64,000 nt of DNA from UBA6544 sp038131165 (GCA_038131165.1 JAYPOZ010000008.1:11446-75445), one strand, 5' to 3'; positions 9,260 to 18,137 are shown, counted from the stretch's first letter. Program-made: numbers and translations. The notes: a model not told the origin generated them from the sequence alone.

Positions 9260-9956
9260 TATGGCGCTCGAAATTGCGGGTGCAGATATCCTTCAGGACG
9301 GCCGGCATATACGAATAGTAGCGCCCCTTGCGCGATTGCCGCATGGCGTCGAAGCCGCCGCTTTCCTGAAACCGCTCCAGCGCGGACAGGGCCATGCCGA
9401 CGGATAGGTCGCAGGCGGCCCGCCGAAGGTCGGCCAGCGGCATGCCGCGCGAGAGCGGCACGGGCCTGCGGTCGACGATGGCCCCGGTGTCCAGTTCCGG
9501 CTCGATCCTGTGCAGAGTCATCCGCAGGGCGTCGAAGTCGCGGTGATAGATCGGCCAGAGATGGCAATCGAGGCCCCGGTACTCTTCCGGATCGCCATTG
9601 TGAAAATTCAGAATGCCGTCGCGGCAGCAATCCAACACTTCCGCGCCAAGCGGCCCGGTCCCGTAGACCAGCACCACTTCGGGCTTCAACGCGCGCAGCG
9701 AGGCGACCGCCGCGGGGTCGTTCAAGGTCTCGTGGCGTTCCGTGGCCGCGATATCGTCGAATCTGGGCGGCGACCCATTGTACCAATGCGCGCTCTCCCG
9801 CTCGTTGCGCGCCGTGTCCAGCGGATGGTCGGTCGGGATTGGCGGTGGCGGATCGCGGGTCTCGATCATGACTTTCGCGACGGCGAAGCGCTGCTGCAGC
9901 CGTTCGACGAAATAGCGGCGCCGTACCGAGCCCGTGGTGAGGACGGCTAGGCGCAT
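9246..9956 (-). CDS. Formyltransferase-family protein (Formyl_trans_N fold)
   Basis: 236 residues. The formyltransferase catalytic triad pattern is present: Asn and His in ILNFHNGDPEEYRG, and the Asp in the LDTGAIV segment about 40 residues later. An N-terminal Rossmann segment (RLAVLTTGSVRRRYFVERL) comes first. It lacks the C-terminal tRNA-binding domain of methionyl-tRNA formyltransferase and is much shorter, so it more likely formylates or hydroxymethylates a small molecule, such as a nucleotide-linked amino sugar. It is encoded opposite to, and about 160 bp upstream of, the glycosyltransferase block, so a role in sugar modification is plausible but inferred. Confidence 0.8.
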   Translation of the reverse strand: MRLAVLTTGSVRRRYFVERLQQRFAVAKVMIETRDPPPPIPTDHPLDTARNERESAHWYNGSPPRFDDIAATERHETLNDPAAVASLRALKPEVVLVYGTGPLGAEVLDCCRDGILNFHNGDPEEYRGLDCHLWPIYHRDFDALRMTLHRIEPELDTGAIVDRRPVPLSRGMPLADLRRAACDLSVGMALSALERFQESGGFDAMRQSRKGRYYSYMPAVLKDICTRNFERHTAAL

Positions 9957-10021
9957 CGCTTTTCACTGTCGCGCAGGAACATGCTGGAACTTCGCGGTTT
10001 TTGTTACTGACCCTTCCATAG

Positions 10022-10032
10022 ATATGTCATAT
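10022..10032. promoter_or_regulatory. Small palindrome in the divergent region before the glycosyltransferase block
   Basis: atatgtcatat is a perfect 5+1+5 palindrome, nested in a wider pair CCATA (10016-10020) / TATGG (10030-10034). It lies between the divergent formyltransferase and glycosyltransferase genes and could be an operator. Short palindromes also arise by chance in AT-rich spacers. Confidence 0.25.
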
Positions 10033-10075
10033 GGTTACGAAAATCACGCGAGCTGAAGCGAAGCGGGGGCGGGGA

Positions 10076-10123
10076 ATGGATTATGCTCCGAGGGATCAAC
10101 GGAAATTTCCGGATGCCAAATGA
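10076..10123 (+). CDS. Possible 15-codon leader peptide overlapping the first glycosyltransferase start
   Basis: ATG at 10076 is preceded by a G-rich stretch (gggggcgggga) and reads MDYAPRDQRKFPDAK before a TGA at 10121-10123. That TGA overlaps the ATG of the glycosyltransferase (10120) in an ATGA arrangement typical of coupled genes. The downstream start has no obvious ribosome site of its own, so coupling through this mini-ORF is attractive. There is no homology evidence at this length, and it may be chance. Confidence 0.35.
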   Translation: MDYAPRDQRKFPDAK

Positions 10124-11337
10124 CTGATCGTATGGACGGTGTCAGGGTCCTGATCTACAGCCACGATACGTTTGGGCTGGGGCACCTGCGCCGGTGCCGC
10201 ACCATCGCCCATGCCCTGGTCGAGAAATATAAGGGGCTCTCCGTCTTGATTCTTTCGGGCTCGCCGATCATCGGGAGTTTCGATTTCAGGGCGCGCGTCG
10301 ATTTCGTCCGTATTCCGGGCGTGATCAAGCTCTATAACGGCGAATACACCTCGCTCGGGCTGCATCTGGACCTGTCGCAGACCATGGCGATCCGCAGCTC
10401 GATCATCCAGCATACGGCGGAGATTTTCGCGCCGGACCTTTTCATCGTCGACAAGGAACCGCTGGGCCTGCGCGGAGAGCTGCAGGAGACGCTTGCCATG
10501 ATGAAGGCGCGCGGGACGACCTTGGTGCTCGGGCTTCGGGACGTCATGGACGAGCCCGGCCTGCTGCGGCGCGAATGGCAGTCGCGCGATTTGCTGCCGG
10601 TTCTCGAGAATCTCTATGACGAGATATGGGTCTATGGCCATAAGCGCTTCTGGGACCCGCTCGCGGAAATGGATGTGCCCGACTCCGTGCGCGATAAAAT
10701 GATCTATACGGGATATCTGCGGCGCACGGTGCCGCAAGCGACGAAACTGCCCCCCGCCGTGGATTTGGAGCAGCCTTATCTGCTGGTGACCGCCGGCGGC
10801 GGCGGCGACGGCGACCAGATGATGGACTGGGTGTTGCGCGCCTACGAGACCGGCGCGGATCTGATGCGGGCCGTATTGGTCCTGGGGCCGTTCATGAAAC
10901 CGGAAATGCAATCGGAAGTGCGCGAGCGCGCCGCAGCACTCGACGCGGTTCAGGTGCTGACCTTCGACAGCCATCTGGAAATTCTGATGGAAAAGGCGGC
11001 AGGCGTGGTCGCGATGGGCGGCTACAACACCTTTTGCGAGATATTGTCGCTCGATAAGCCGGCGCTGATCATGCCCCGGGTCGCACCGCGCAAGGAACAG
11101 CTGATCCGGGCGCAACGCGCGGCGGAACTGGGTATTGCCCGCATGTTCGATCCGTCGGAACCGCAGAGTGTCGACGGCTTTGTCGCTGCGTTGCGGCAGC
11201 TGCCCACGCAACCGCCACCGTCGCGATCGATGCTGCCGGGCTTCATGGACGGCATCGAGAATGTGGGAGAGCTGGCGGGACGTCATTTTCATCCCAAGGC
11301 CGCCCGGCGATTGTCGCTGGTGGAAACCGGCGGGTAG
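10120..11337 (+). CDS. MurG-like glycosyltransferase, COG4671 type (first of two)
   Basis: 405 residues with a GT-B layout. The N-terminal half starts VRVLIYSHDTFGLGHLRRCR, the GHxxR nucleotide-sugar glycosyltransferase pattern seen in MurG/COG4671 proteins. The C-terminal half has the glycine-rich LLVTAGGGGDGDQMMDW (about 220-236) and the donor-site region VVAMGGYNTFCEILSLDKPALIMPR (about 295-320). It transfers a sugar from a nucleotide donor in the cytosol; donor and acceptor are unknown. It is the first gene of a run of three glycosyltransferases, followed after 9 bp by a GTG-started GT4 enzyme. The third gene (12652) is a distant paralogue. Confidence 0.88.
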   Translation: MTDRMDGVRVLIYSHDTFGLGHLRRCRTIAHALVEKYKGLSVLILSGSPIIGSFDFRARVDFVRIPGVIKLYNGEYTSLGLHLDLSQTMAIRSSIIQHTAEIFAPDLFIVDKEPLGLRGELQETLAMMKARGTTLVLGLRDVMDEPGLLRREWQSRDLLPVLENLYDEIWVYGHKRFWDPLAEMDVPDSVRDKMIYTGYLRRTVPQATKLPPAVDLEQPYLLVTAGGGGDGDQMMDWVLRAYETGADLMRAVLVLGPFMKPEMQSEVRERAAALDAVQVLTFDSHLEILMEKAAGVVAMGGYNTFCEILSLDKPALIMPRVAPRKEQLIRAQRAAELGIARMFDPSEPQSVDGFVAALRQLPTQPPPSRSMLPGFMDGIENVGELAGRHFHPKAARRLSLVETGG

Positions 11338-11346
11338 GGCGCTCCC

Positions 11347-12618
11347 GTGTCGGGCACGATCGTCTTCGTCCTCAAGGGCTATCCGAGGCTCTCGGAAACC
11401 TTTATCGCACAGGAAATCGCGGCGCTCGAACAGCGTGGCCTGCCGATCCAGATCGTATCGCTCAGGCATCCGACCGACGCCGAGAAGCACCCGGTCCACG
11501 ACGAAATTTCCGCGCCCGTGCGATATCTTCCGGAGTATCTCCATCAGGAGCCGGTACGGGTCGTGCGGGCGTGGTTCCGGCAGCGCAAGGGCCCGCATTT
11601 CAGGGCCGCGATGGCGACATGGTGGCGGGATTTTAAGCGCGGCCCGTTCCGCAATCGGCTGCGGCATTTCGGACAGGCGATCGTGCTGGTCGACGAACTC
11701 GATAAGGGATGCCGGCATCTGCACGCCCATTTTCTGCACACGCCGGCGTCCGTCGCGCGCTACGCGGCGGTGCTGAGCGGCTTGAAGTGGAGCTGTTCGG
11801 CGCACGCAAAGGACATCTGGACCACGCCAGATTGGGAGAAGGCCGAGAAGCTCGGCGAAATGGAGTGGCTTGTCACGTGCACGGAAGTCGGCCGCGCCCA
11901 TCTGGCGGCGCTGGCGCCCGACGAGAACCGCGTGGAATTGGTCTATCATGGGCTGGATTTCAGCCGCTTCGCCGAATTGGAACGCCCGGCCCGGCGTAAG
12001 GACGGCAGCAATCCGGCGGACCCCTTGTTGATTCTCTCGGTGGGCCGTGCGGTGCCGAAGAAGGGCTACGATGTGTTGTTGCGCGCGCTTGCAGGGCTGC
12101 CCGGCTCGATGCATTGGCGGTTTATCCATATCGGCGGCGGCGCGATATTGAGTTCCCTGAAGGAGCAGGCGCGCAAACTGGGGATCGAGGACAAGGTAAC
12201 GTGGCGAGGCCCGCAAGCGCAGGAAGCGGTGCTGCGCGCCTATGGGGAAGCGGACATCTTCGTTTTGGCCAGCCGGATCGCCGAGAACGGCGACCGCGAC
12301 GGGCTCCCGAATGTGCTGTTGGAAGCGCAAAGCCAGGGATTGCCGTGTGTCTCGACACGGGTGTCGGCCATTCCGGAATTGGTACGGGACGGAGAGACGG
12401 GGCTGCTCGTCCCCCAGGAGGACGACGTGGCACTACGGGGAGCGTTGGAAACCCTGATCACCGACCCGCCGCTCCGCCATCGTCTGGCGCGCGCGGGGTT
12501 TGCGCGGGTGCGCGAGGTGTTCGCGCACGAAGCGGGGATCGCGCGGCTTGCCGAAAAATTTGGGTTGGAGCCGCCACGGGGGTCGCTTAAGACCGGGTCT
12601 CTCAAAGAACGGGCATGA
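11347..12618 (+). CDS. Glycosyltransferase family 4 (GT-B) enzyme
   Basis: 423 residues starting with GTG (11347), 9 bp after the preceding stop. The N-terminus FVLKGYPRLSETFIAQEIAALE is the characteristic opening of GT4 enzymes of capsule and exopolysaccharide pathways. The C-terminal donor domain has ILSVGRAVPKKGYDVLLRAL and the E-x7-E region GLPNVLLEAQSQGLPCVSTR, with the acidic catalytic residues in place. It would transfer a hexose or similar sugar with retention of configuration. The GTG start, tight spacing and shared orientation place it in one transcription unit with the two flanking COG4671-type genes. Confidence 0.92.
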   Translation: MSGTIVFVLKGYPRLSETFIAQEIAALEQRGLPIQIVSLRHPTDAEKHPVHDEISAPVRYLPEYLHQEPVRVVRAWFRQRKGPHFRAAMATWWRDFKRGPFRNRLRHFGQAIVLVDELDKGCRHLHAHFLHTPASVARYAAVLSGLKWSCSAHAKDIWTTPDWEKAEKLGEMEWLVTCTEVGRAHLAALAPDENRVELVYHGLDFSRFAELERPARRKDGSNPADPLLILSVGRAVPKKGYDVLLRALAGLPGSMHWRFIHIGGGAILSSLKEQARKLGIEDKVTWRGPQAQEAVLRAYGEADIFVLASRIAENGDRDGLPNVLLEAQSQGLPCVSTRVSAIPELVRDGETGLLVPQEDDVALRGALETLITDPPLRHRLARAGFARVREVFAHEAGIARLAEKFGLEPPRGSLKTGSLKERA

Positions 12619-12651
12619 CCGCGCTTTCGGACGAAGGGAGTTGAAGGCGAT

Positions 12652-13812
12652 TTGAGCGTCTCGATAAAAACCCGCGTCTTTTTCTACGTCCAGCATCTGC
12701 TCGGTATCGGCCACCTGCGCCGGGCGGCCCTCCTCTGCCGCGCGATGTCCCTCGCGGGATACGACGTGGCCATGGCGATGGGCGGCATGCCGGTGCCCAA
12801 TCTCGATGTGGGAGATTCCGAGATCGTCCAATTGCCGCCGCTGCGAATCGGAGACGGCGGATTCAACGATCTCGTCGATCAGGCAGGCGGAAAGGTCGAC
12901 GAAGCCTGGAAGACCGCCCGCCGGGAGCGGCTGATCGCCGCTTTCGAGGCGCATGCGGCGCATGTCTTGATCACCGAGGCGTTTCCGTTCGGACGCCGGC
13001 AAATGCGGTTCGAATTGATGCCTCTGCTGGAGGCGGCGGCGCGGCAGGACCTGCCGCCTCTCGTCGTCTGTTCGGTGCGCGATTTGCTCAAATCGCGCCT
13101 CAAGCCCGGGCGGGCGGAAGAGACGGTCGATCTCATTACCGAGTATTACGACCTGGTCATGGTTCACGGAGATCCGTCGTTCGCCGAGCTGCGGGAAACC
13201 TTTCCGGGGGCGGACGCGTTCGCGGCGAAGATTCGGTATACCGGTATGGTCGCGCCGCCTAAGGCGGACGCGGGACGGCCTGCTTCCGATATGCCGGCGG
13301 TGCTGGTCTCCGCCGGTGGCGGCGCGGTGGGCGAGCGCCTGTTTCGGACGGCTTTGGAAGCGCGGCCGCTGAGCCGGTTCGGGTCGGCGTCATGGTGGCT
13401 GCTCGTCGGACCGAATTTCGCGGAGGAGAGCTTGGAGGAATTGCGGCGATCCGCGCCTGATGGAGTGCGGATCGAACGCTACCGGAAGGATTTTCCGGCG
13501 TTGCTGGAGAGCTGCGCGGTTTCGGTCTCGCAGGCGGGATACAACACCGTGGCCGATATCCTGCAATCGGGCGCGGCCGCCGTCTTGGTGCCGTTTGACC
13601 TGGATGGGGAGGACGAGCAGCCGAGACGGGCGGCGAAACTCGCGGCGCTGGGGCGCGTTCAATCGATCGTGGGCGACGAATTGACGCCGGAGAGCCTCGC
13701 GGATGCGATAGACCGCGCCACCGACGCGCCGGAGGTCGAATGTACGTTGGACTTGTGCGGGGCGGCGCATTCCGTGGCCGTGCTGCGCCAGGCGATCGAG
13801 AAGCGCGGCTGA
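12652..13812 (+). CDS. MurG-like glycosyltransferase, COG4671 type (second of two)
   Basis: 386 residues starting with TTG (12652) behind GAAGG 5 nt upstream. The N-terminus VFFYVQHLLGIGHLRRAALL repeats the GHLRR pattern of the protein at 10120. The glycine-rich AVLVSAGGGAVGERLF lies near residue 220, and the donor-site segment SQAGYNTVADILQSGAAAVLVPF near residues 295-317 has the QAGYNT element of this family. It lies 33 bp after the GT4 gene, so it probably belongs to the same transcript. It converges on the methyltransferase at 13815 with only 2 bp between the stop codons. Acceptor unknown. Confidence 0.87.
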   Translation: MSVSIKTRVFFYVQHLLGIGHLRRAALLCRAMSLAGYDVAMAMGGMPVPNLDVGDSEIVQLPPLRIGDGGFNDLVDQAGGKVDEAWKTARRERLIAAFEAHAAHVLITEAFPFGRRQMRFELMPLLEAAARQDLPPLVVCSVRDLLKSRLKPGRAEETVDLITEYYDLVMVHGDPSFAELRETFPGADAFAAKIRYTGMVAPPKADAGRPASDMPAVLVSAGGGAVGERLFRTALEARPLSRFGSASWWLLVGPNFAEESLEELRRSAPDGVRIERYRKDFPALLESCAVSVSQAGYNTVADILQSGAAAVLVPFDLDGEDEQPRRAAKLAALGRVQSIVGDELTPESLADAIDRATDAPEVECTLDLCGAAHSVAVLRQAIEKRG

Positions 13813-13814
13813 GG

Positions 13815-14495
13815 TTATTTTCGGCCGATCAGCATGAAGCGGGTATATTTATCGAACTCCAACGCGCCGTCGAACAGGCGTTCGCCGAGCGGCACCTGCG
13901 CCTTAAAGCTTTCCAGGTCGGGGACGCAATTGATGTGCTCCGGCTCGGAGAAATAATCGTTCGACTGAAGGACCAGCAGGACACCTTCGGGCAGCCCCTC
14001 GAACCATTCCTCGAAACGGTCCAAATGCTCGCAACTGGTGTTGATGATCAAATCTGGCGACGGCAGGGCGTTGCGACCGGCACGGACGCCTGCGGGACCA
14101 TAGCTCAGCTCGACAATGTCTGCGGTGACCGGCGTGAACAGCCCGTCCTCCACGGCCGCCGCATTCAGGCTATTGGCAATGGGGGCGCATGCCGGATCGA
14201 GATCGAAGCTGACCACATGATCGACCTCGAAACGGGAATCGTGCACGAAGAGCGCCGCCAGAACGCCGTACCAACCGCCAAGGACATGAACCGTGCCCAA
14301 TTGTCCGCCATGGGCTTCGAAGAGCCCGTCGAGGAGCCAAAGCTTGGACGCGGTCTGGCGGCGATTAAGCGCATTTCCCAAACCGGAGGCGGGATAGGCA
14401 AGCGCTGTATTGCGGATATCCGAGATGAAGCGGCTTTCATAGAACAGCGACAGCCCGTCCAGGATATCCTTGTAGAATTGATCCTTCTTCAGCAT
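13815..14495 (-). CDS. Class I SAM-dependent methyltransferase-like protein
   Basis: About 226 residues from ATG 14495 (an ATG at 14555 would add 20 basic/polar residues). The glycine-rich segment VHVLGGWYGVLAALFVHD resembles motif I, followed by an acidic SFDLDPACAPIANSLNA element (motif II). INTSCEHLDRFEEWFEGL and VLLVLQSNDYF follow. The combination suggests a Rossmann methyltransferase; no substrate motif is recognised. It lies downstream of the large ABC/cNMP gene on the same strand with a gap of about 165 bp and points toward the glycosyltransferases. A role in sugar O-methylation would fit this neighbourhood but is inference. Confidence 0.65.
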   Translation of the reverse strand: MLKKDQFYKDILDGLSLFYESRFISDIRNTALAYPASGLGNALNRRQTASKLWLLDGLFEAHGGQLGTVHVLGGWYGVLAALFVHDSRFEVDHVVSFDLDPACAPIANSLNAAAVEDGLFTPVTADIVELSYGPAGVRAGRNALPSPDLIINTSCEHLDRFEEWFEGLPEGVLLVLQSNDYFSEPEHINCVPDLESFKAQVPLGERLFDGALEFDKYTRFMLIGRK

Positions 14496-14660
14496 CGGGC
14501 CCGCTTTACGGGTCGCGCCGAAATTGTCTGTCCGTGCTGCAAGTGTACCCTCCACATTCCGCTAGAGAGTGCACAATCGCATGCGCGAATTCAAAGTCAA
14601 ACTGCGGCGCCGAGGTGCCTTTCGGTACCGTCGAAGATGCGGCATGACCTGAGGAACGCC

Positions 14661-17600
14661 CTAGGCAGCGTCCTGAAGTTGTTCCGTCATGCTGTAAAGG
14701 CGGTCGCTCATGACACGGGCGATATGCGCCGCGACATGTGGACTGCCTTCGAGCAAGTCGAGGAACAGATCCTTCTTCAGCTCCAGTACGGTCACGTCCG
14801 TATTCGCGCGGACCGTGGCGGAACGGGGCTTCGTACTCAGCAATGCCATGTCTCCCACCAACTCGTTCTGCTCGAGGTGGTTGACGATGAGCTCTTCGTC
14901 TCCCTCTCCGATAATGATATCGACGGCGCCGTCGAGAATGACGTAGGCCGCGGTTCCGGGGTCGCCTTGATGGAACAGATCCTCGCCTTTGGCGTAAGTC
15001 AGACGCTCGCTGGTAAAGGCCAGCAGCTTGAGCCGCGAGGGATCCATTTCGGAAAAGAGGGGCACTTGTCCCAAAGCGGAAATTTCCGCATTGAGGATGG
15101 TGCCGCCGTCTTCGACATCGCTCTCGACTGCACCGACGGCGGACGGCAACGGTGCCTCCTGCTCCGAAATGCGTTCTTCGATACGGCCGTTGCGAAGGAC
15201 CAGTACTTGGTCGAACTCGCTCGCGTCCGGCATTTCGCTGTCGATCCAGATGATGGTCGTCTCCGGTAGCAGCGCGTTGATTTTCAATCGGATGCGGTCG
15301 CGAGTCTCCCGGTCGTGAGCGCTCAGAGCTTCGTTGATCACCAGGATTTCCGGTCGTTTCACGATGCTGCGCAGTAACACGATGCTTTGGCGCGCCGCCA
15401 AAGGTATCCGCCGTCCGCCAATTCCAACGTCGAAGTCCGCGGCCGCAAGCACGACCTCGGTTGTCAAATCCATCTCGTCGAGCACGTCGCGAAGGATTTG
15501 ATCGACCTTCTCTTCCGCCTGCGGCCTTCCGGCGTTGACGCGGCCCATGATAAGATTGGATCGAAGCGGAAGCTGTGAGTTGAATTCCTCGGGATTGAAG
15601 AAGGAAATCGCATCCCGCCGATCTTCCGGAAGCTGATCCCGGAATCGGCGCCGAGCGTCCAGAATGCGCGACTGCATATCGTCATCGATATGGCCGAGGC
15701 GATGGCGTTCCACAACCAATTCGAACGTCAACGAAATAAGGCGGGCATTATCCTCTTCGTTCAACGCATCGTTCCCGTCGCGTTTCGCCAGAGCGACAAT
15801 TCGTTTCAATTCCTGTAAGGAATCGTCGTCGACGAAATTGAACTGCTCGAAGATCGGAGCATCCGACGACATACCGTCGAACATATCGATCAGAGTGGCG
15901 GCAACTTGAAGGCCGATGTCCCGGAACCTGTTCGTCAGATCGCAGGCATCCAAAATCGAGCGAACGAAATCGTTGCCGCCAAGGTTCTTGAGCGAGAACT
16001 GTCCGTCGACCGAAACGCCGAAAATCAGGTTCGCACCGACGGTTGCACTGACATTGTACTCGTCGAAATCGAACGGATGGATAAGGTCGGCCAGGGTGCT
16101 GTCGTCCCGCATGCGCTCCAGGACGCGATGCCGCGCACGTACGATATTGGCAGCCAGTTCCGGATTCGCATCGGCATCGATGGTCATGTTCATGGCGCGG
16201 CCATACATGAAATCTTCGAGTTCGACCGCATGCAGCGTTTGATACCACCAAGCCAATAATTCCTCGTGGCTGGAGACCCTGGCATCGCCATAGTCGATCC
16301 ATTCGGCTTGAATGTCGTGGGCGCTGTTGCCCGAGGAGGCGGCTTCAATGCGGTCTTTTTCGCGTTCAGGGTCGTCATCCGGAAGGACGACCGGCTGATG
16401 TTTCAGGCCGTAGAACACATTGTAGCCGATGGTGCCGTCGAACACGTAGGAATCGGGGCCGGCATAGCCGACGCGCTTGCCGATCACCGCCTCGTGCAAC
16501 TGAGTGTAATCGTGCTCCCCGACCGAGATGCGTCCCTGCGACGGTTGAAGCAGCCGGGTAAGGAGATGCGCCAGGTTGTCTCTACCGCTGCCGCCAGCGA
16601 CGACGGCGATTCGGCTGCCGGGCGGCGCGTCGAAGGAAATGCCGTCGAGCGACTTTACGCCGTCCTCGTCTGAAATGGAAACATTGCTTACGGCCAACCC
16701 GGCTCCCAGGTTTGGAATTGTCTCGGGCCGATCCGTCAACAAGAGCGATTCGGGTATCATATCGGCCGGATCGAACTGTTCGGTCACCTGCTGGTATTTG
16801 ATTTTTGCGTCCATCATCCGCTGGTAGTACTTCAGCAATTCCTTCCAGGGCTGCATCAGCTGGCTATAGGCGCCGAGAACGGCGACCAGCTGCCCGATAT
16901 CGAGCTTGCCTTCGAGAATGAGCACGCCGCCCACCGAATAGAACAGCAGCGGCGTCAGCTTCAGCAGGAAATTATTGAGGAACTTCAGGAACGCCTTGTT
17001 CTGATAGATCTTCATGCGGACTTTGAAGATTCCGGTCAGGTGATGCGTGAAATCCGCCAGGGAGAACGCCGCCGTGTCGTGAGTATGGATGTCGTTGACG
17101 CCGGAAACCGCTTCGCTGATGCGTCCCGCGACACCCCGGATGCGGACCACGCGTTCCTTGGCCAGGAGATTTATTCGCTTTTGCAGTTTCGGGATGATGT
17201 AGGCTTGCAGCGGAATGATCGAAATGCTCGCCAGACCCATAATCGGGTCCTGGACGAAGACAAAGACGAGGACGGTCAGCATGGTGCCGCCTTGAAAAAG
17301 CGGCAGTTCGACGGCGTCCGCGAAGAATTGGCTGAACGGCTCGACCTCAGCGGTGATCATCGAAGTGATTTCGCCTTGCGAAGTCTTTTGAAACTGCTTG
17401 AGCGGGAAACGGTGGATGCGTTCGAAGAGTTGATAGCGCAAGCGGCGCAGGAGGCGCTCCGAGGTAATGCCCTTAAAGACGAACAGCGACATCATGATGC
17501 CGCCGTTCACGATCAGGAGGATGAGAAAGAGACCGCACAGCGTCAGCAGATATTCCTGCTGATCGAATTCGATTCCGAGATAAGTGCGCGGAAAAGGGAT

Positions 17601-17756
17601 GGCATCGGGTTTCGAGCCCAGGGCATCGTTGACGATAATCTTCGGTAGTTCCAGCGAGTAGTAGAGAAGCGGAAAAGATGCGACCGTCACGCACAGAATG
17701 ACGAGCTGATATCCCCGACTATAACGCCAGATAAAACCGTAAAGTCCCTTTTCCAC
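14661..17756 (-). CDS. ABC-exporter-like membrane protein with degenerate, expanded NBD and C-terminal cyclic-nucleotide-binding domain
   Basis: 1031 residues, GTG start (17756-17754) with AGAGGA 8 nt upstream. Residues 1-330 form a six-helix exporter domain (type IV ABC fold). The NBD starts near 350, but its P-loop reads VAGGSGRDN (386-394), with Lys replaced by Arg and Ser/Thr by Asp. The signature is IPLAARQS instead of LSGGQRQR (784-791). Walker B ends INEAL, with Asp replaced by Asn and Glu kept (805-809), and the switch His is absent (IIWIDSEM). About 390 residues separate P-loop and signature, against about 110 usually. Residues 893-1005 form a cNMP-binding domain (GDMALLSTKPRSATVRA cassette, Glu replaced by Asp, Arg kept). 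It probably does not hydrolyse ATP normally. Its only close strand partner is the methyltransferase downstream. Confidence 0.85.
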   Translation of the reverse strand: MEKGLYGFIWRYSRGYQLVILCVTVASFPLLYYSLELPKIIVNDALGSKPDAIPFPRTYLGIEFDQQEYLLTLCGLFLILLIVNGGIMMSLFVFKGITSERLLRRLRYQLFERIHRFPLKQFQKTSQGEITSMITAEVEPFSQFFADAVELPLFQGGTMLTVLVFVFVQDPIMGLASISIIPLQAYIIPKLQKRINLLAKERVVRIRGVAGRISEAVSGVNDIHTHDTAAFSLADFTHHLTGIFKVRMKIYQNKAFLKFLNNFLLKLTPLLFYSVGGVLILEGKLDIGQLVAVLGAYSQLMQPWKELLKYYQRMMDAKIKYQQVTEQFDPADMIPESLLLTDRPETIPNLGAGLAVSNVSISDEDGVKSLDGISFDAPPGSRIAVVAGGSGRDNLAHLLTRLLQPSQGRISVGEHDYTQLHEAVIGKRVGYAGPDSYVFDGTIGYNVFYGLKHQPVVLPDDDPEREKDRIEAASSGNSAHDIQAEWIDYGDARVSSHEELLAWWYQTLHAVELEDFMYGRAMNMTIDADANPELAANIVRARHRVLERMRDDSTLADLIHPFDFDEYNVSATVGANLIFGVSVDGQFSLKNLGGNDFVRSILDACDLTNRFRDIGLQVAATLIDMFDGMSSDAPIFEQFNFVDDDSLQELKRIVALAKRDGNDALNEEDNARLISLTFELVVERHRLGHIDDDMQSRILDARRRFRDQLPEDRRDAISFFNPEEFNSQLPLRSNLIMGRVNAGRPQAEEKVDQILRDVLDEMDLTTEVVLAAADFDVGIGGRRIPLAARQSIVLLRSIVKRPEILVINEALSAHDRETRDRIRLKINALLPETTIIWIDSEMPDASEFDQVLVLRNGRIEERISEQEAPLPSAVGAVESDVEDGGTILNAEISALGQVPLFSEMDPSRLKLLAFTSERLTYAKGEDLFHQGDPGTAAYVILDGAVDIIIGEGDEELIVNHLEQNELVGDMALLSTKPRSATVRANTDVTVLELKKDLFLDLLEGSPHVAAHIARVMSDRLYSMTEQLQDAA

Positions 17757-18137
17757 CGTTCAAATCCTCTCATGGTCAAGACGGAACGCCGTCAAAAGAT
17801 AATGACGCGCGAGCTGGGGTTGCCCAGTGCCGATTTTCGGTATGGTACGAATACGACAGAATGCATTAGCGGTCGCGCGTCTGGTCACATGGATCCCAGT
17901 CGAGCGTCGCCAAAGGTCTGTATCCGTCAAACTCCCCAAAATGTAGCGTCAATCATATGAATCAATCGCAAGATTAGACAACCAAACAAGGCGTGGTAGG
18001 GCATCGGCAGGTTGCCAGTTTCGGGCCTTCGGCAATAAATATGGACGTCTTAGGCTTGGAAATCTCCCAAATATTCCGGAACTGAGTTACACTTAATAAA
18101 AAAGACGGAGTAACCTCAAACCAGACTGAGGGACGTC
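17757..18137. other. Intergenic region, 381 bp, divergent promoters
   Basis: This AT-richer spacer separates the ABC/cNMP gene (-) from the GYD gene (+). On the - side AGAGGA precedes the GTG start. On the + side GAGGGA lies 4 nt before the ATG at 18138, and an AT-rich stretch (ttacacttaataaaaaa, near 18087-18103) could hold a -10 element. No convincing -35/-10 pair stands out. A 62-codon open frame inside (17772-17960) has no gene-like features. Confidence 0.5.

Noticed and set aside
17772..17960. 62-codon open frame in the spacer before the GYD gene
   Set aside because: No ribosome site, no recognisable motif, composition unlike neighbours; overlaps the ABC gene's ribosome-site region on the other strand.
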